Below, one piece after another: positions 61,611-64,000 of a stretch of DNA of 64,000 nt (the stretch's first letter is position 1; the number at the start of each line of letters is the position of its first letter). A model generated the notes under the pieces. That model had not been told where the DNA came from, did not search any database, and worked only from the letters and a program-made list of their open reading frames with translations. A program made the translations under genes and the position numbers. The stretch spans positions 31,588,833-31,652,832 of the forward strand of contig CM038466.1 in assembly GCA_021464415.1 (NCBI GenBank), read 5' to 3'. This DNA comes from Lonicera japonica. Taxonomy: Eukaryota > Streptophyta > Magnoliopsida > Dipsacales > Caprifoliaceae.

Positions 61611-62377
61611 CTACTTGTGTTACTGTCTTTCACTCACTCAAGTTCTTCTCTTGAAACCTAATTTCAAGCTCAGTAAAGTAGCCGCATTTCACCATTTTCT
61701 TCTTCTCTTCCATTAGTTCTACTAAAAACTAACTTTCATTTAATCCATTCATTAATAAGCATTTCTCCTCACCTCAAAGAGAGAAGGTATGTATGTTTAA
61801 TATGCTATTTTAGTTATCATATATTCTTATACTTCATATATTATGAACTTCTAATATGATTGAATTTTTTTTTGATTGTTTGTAGTGAGAGATCAATAGT
61901 TACTTGTATATATGTAGTATTACATCACTAAAAGTTCACTTCTTTAATATGTTTGTAGTGTAATATGAATGAGTAAATGACTATATTTGTAGTTATATTT
62001 TAAATTTTTGTATATTGTATATATGTGATTTTGTGATATAGATGTGTAGAATGTATGTATTTGTGTTCATGTATTTATATTTGTTTTTTAAGAAATTATC
62101 TTATTATTTTTAAGAATGTGTTTCTTATCACATATTGTAGTGCTTTATAATTAAATTTTTTTGTAGGGCCTGATAATTAATTTTGTTTATTAAAAAATGA
62201 TTTAACTATTTTGAAAGAATGTGTGTACACATTTGTTTTTTATGAGAAAAGTATGTTATTTTAAAGAATGTCTTTATTATAATTAAATTATATTTTTGAA
62301 AAATTAGTTTACTATTTTAAAGAAATGATTTATTATCAGTTGGTGATAAGTTTAATTAATTGTATTGAAGGTGAATA

Positions 62378-62959
62378 ATGGCAAGCAGACAAGTGTTTAT
62401 GCTTCTATATTGGCGCGATAATATTATTAACGGAGAGCATGGACGGGGTTATGATATACAACATAAAAGATGTATTGTTTTAAATGAATATAGTACTTAC
62501 TTGAAATTAGTAGAAAATATATATTCTGCAATATATGTTGATCGATCGCCGTCTACCTTAAAAATTTTATGTAGATATCCAATGTTTGTGACCCCAAATA
62601 CTTACAATTACTTCCTTCATGAAATTGACGATGACAGGAGCTTACAGTTTATAATGGCTACCATTTTCAATGCTCTATTTATCAATGTAATTGATTTTTA
62701 TGTAGAGAAAGTTGACCTGAATTATGACGTGCTCCCAATTGGAAAAAATATTCCATTGTTTGGGTTGTATAGCTCACTATCATCGATGCAATGCACTAAT
62801 ATTTCTAATTTGCCTTCCAGTTTTAGGAGTAACAGGAAGATTTGCAATTCATCTCAACCCATACCCGAACCTATACATGAGTGCGGAGATGTTATAGAGA
62901 ATGATGATGCCACTGGTGAGGACACGGACTGTTACTCAGAATCTAACAATCTTACATAA
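62378..62959 (+). pseudogene. N-terminal part of a MULE (MuDR-like) transposase
   Basis: A 193-codon frame from ATG 62378 (MASRQVFMLLYWRDNII). It has the arrangement seen in the N-terminal, PB1-like part of plant Mutator-like transposases: a substrate-like line KRCIVLNEYSTYLKLVENIY, then TLKILCRYPMF, then HEIDDDRSLQFIMATIFNA and an acidic, polar region. It stops at 62957-62959. Open coding-like sequence (YLVDENELRKWLTYETKDKL) continues in another frame up to 63186, where different sequence begins. The catalytic and zinc-finger domains are absent from the window. Identification rests on family resemblance only. Confidence 0.5.
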
Positions 62960-63185
62960 ATCAACGACACTAAAAGCGATGAATGGGAAGAATCGAACCA
63001 AATTGAATAGGTTGTGAAAAATATACTGTCGTTGTACGCACATTTTAATGTTATGTATGCGGATCAGAAGGTGATGATGAATGAGTATTTGGTAGATGAG
63101 AATGAATTGCGAAAGTGGCTCACTTACGAGACTAAAGATAAGTTAAAAAATAGTTTACAATTAAGAATTCAAATAAATTTATTAT

Positions 63186-64000
63186 TGTGAGAATCCGCAA
63201 ATGCGACCCCCCGGGTCTCGTCCCCGTTTCGGTTTGGGTGTCTGAAACGTCGGAACGGATCCCGTCGTTCCATTTGCAAGGAGTGTTTTCTCTCTTGAAT
63301 CGTATCAAGTGTCCCTATGTTCTATTTCTAGATGCAAAGGGATTTGTTCAGAGTCGCCAGCACGTTTTACGAGAAAACGGACAAAAATAGTTGCGTAAAA
63401 GGAAAGGTTACAGATAAGCCTTTCTTTACACGTTTGTCTACGAAACCAGGATTCTATAGGGTTCGGAAACTATATTACGGTTTGGGAAGGTGTTAAGCAC
63501 CCATTCCGCCCTTTCGGTCTCTAGTGGTCTTATACGTTTATTCTATGTTGAAAAACTTGGATGCTTTTACTGATAGCCTACTACTTTCTAAGTGGAAACC
63601 CTAATTCTTTGGGAAAAACGGGAAAGGGATAGAAAACTTTGTGTTCCAAGATCCGATGTTTCGTTTTGAGAAATATAATTTATAAGTGACAAAAGTGATT
63701 TTCTTTAGAAACGGAGTTTCCCGTATTATTTCTCGGATAATGACAGTTTTCTCGAGTTTTGACTATTTTTCGTAAAAATTCCGGATCTATATAATGGAAC
63801 TAATTCAATATGGAATTGGAACTCTTGAGGGGAGTTTTACCGGACGTATCGCAATCTATGAAACAGATAGGATATGTCGGGTTTTTAATTCCTAAGTAAG
63901 TTTTAACGGTCCGGGTTTGAAAACAGAGTTTTATCCGGATGGTAATGTACTTACTCTTCTGGTTTTACAAATGATTTTATCAGGGTCTTTTGTTTTGAAA
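63186..64000 (+). mobile_element. Possible LTR or leader of a retrotransposon, cut by window end
   Basis: From tgtgagaatccgcaaatgcg the base composition changes sharply to GC-richer sequence (ccccccgggtctcgtccccg). Phrases such as ttcagagtcgccagcacg and ggaaggtgttaagcaccc recall sequence seen in plant LTR retrotransposons. It cuts off the MULE fragment, so it is probably an insertion. The right end lies outside the window. Confidence 0.4.

Overview
This is nuclear DNA of a flowering plant, probably a eudicot. The evidence is AT-rich intergenic DNA, spliceosomal introns, plant gene families (PRA1, TET-type tetraspanin, LOB-domain) and layers of nested plant transposons. I cannot name the species. 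Four host genes can be supported; most of the rest is mobile DNA. No rRNA, functional tRNA or CRISPR was seen.

Layout. 1-8 kb: a hAT-type DNA transposon (TIRs and 8-bp target duplication visible) is split by a 5'-truncated RTE-type LINE. It is followed by a two-exon gene for a 96-aa single-pass membrane protein, whose intron holds a second RTE copy. 8-12 kb: MITEs, an RNase H remnant and an intronless PRA1 gene. 12-28 kb: a transposon graveyard with a Tourist-like MITE, two Mutator-like MITEs, a 3.3-kb long-TIR MULE, a Copia-like solo LTR, a 1.6-kb solo LTR, a hAT relative carrying a complete 273-bp TRIM retrotransposon, and a foldback element. 28.9-37 kb: an L1-type LINE (zinc-knuckle ORF1, endonuclease/RT/RNase H ORF2), broken by mutations, a 490-bp MITE and a 1.8-kb solo LTR.

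37.6-43.4 kb: an eight-exon methyltransferase-like gene (317 aa), with several MITEs and a triplicated repeat in its introns. 44.5-57.3 kb: a tetraspanin gene on the minus strand, converging on the methyltransferase gene. Its single 12-kb intron starts with a non-canonical GC donor. The intron contains the most unusual structure here: two head-on copies (4.6 and 3.7 kb) of one non-autonomous LTR retrotransposon. Each has a PBS-like site and polypurine tract but no gag-pol, and each carries, antisense to its own LTRs, a LOB-domain (LBD) transcription-factor-like gene. 57.4-64 kb: MITEs, an N-terminal MULE transposase fragment and the edge of another LTR-like element.

The four host genes look unrelated in function and are not an operon. 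What links the region is nested insertion, readable from target-site duplications and from the way reading frames resume when inserts are ignored.
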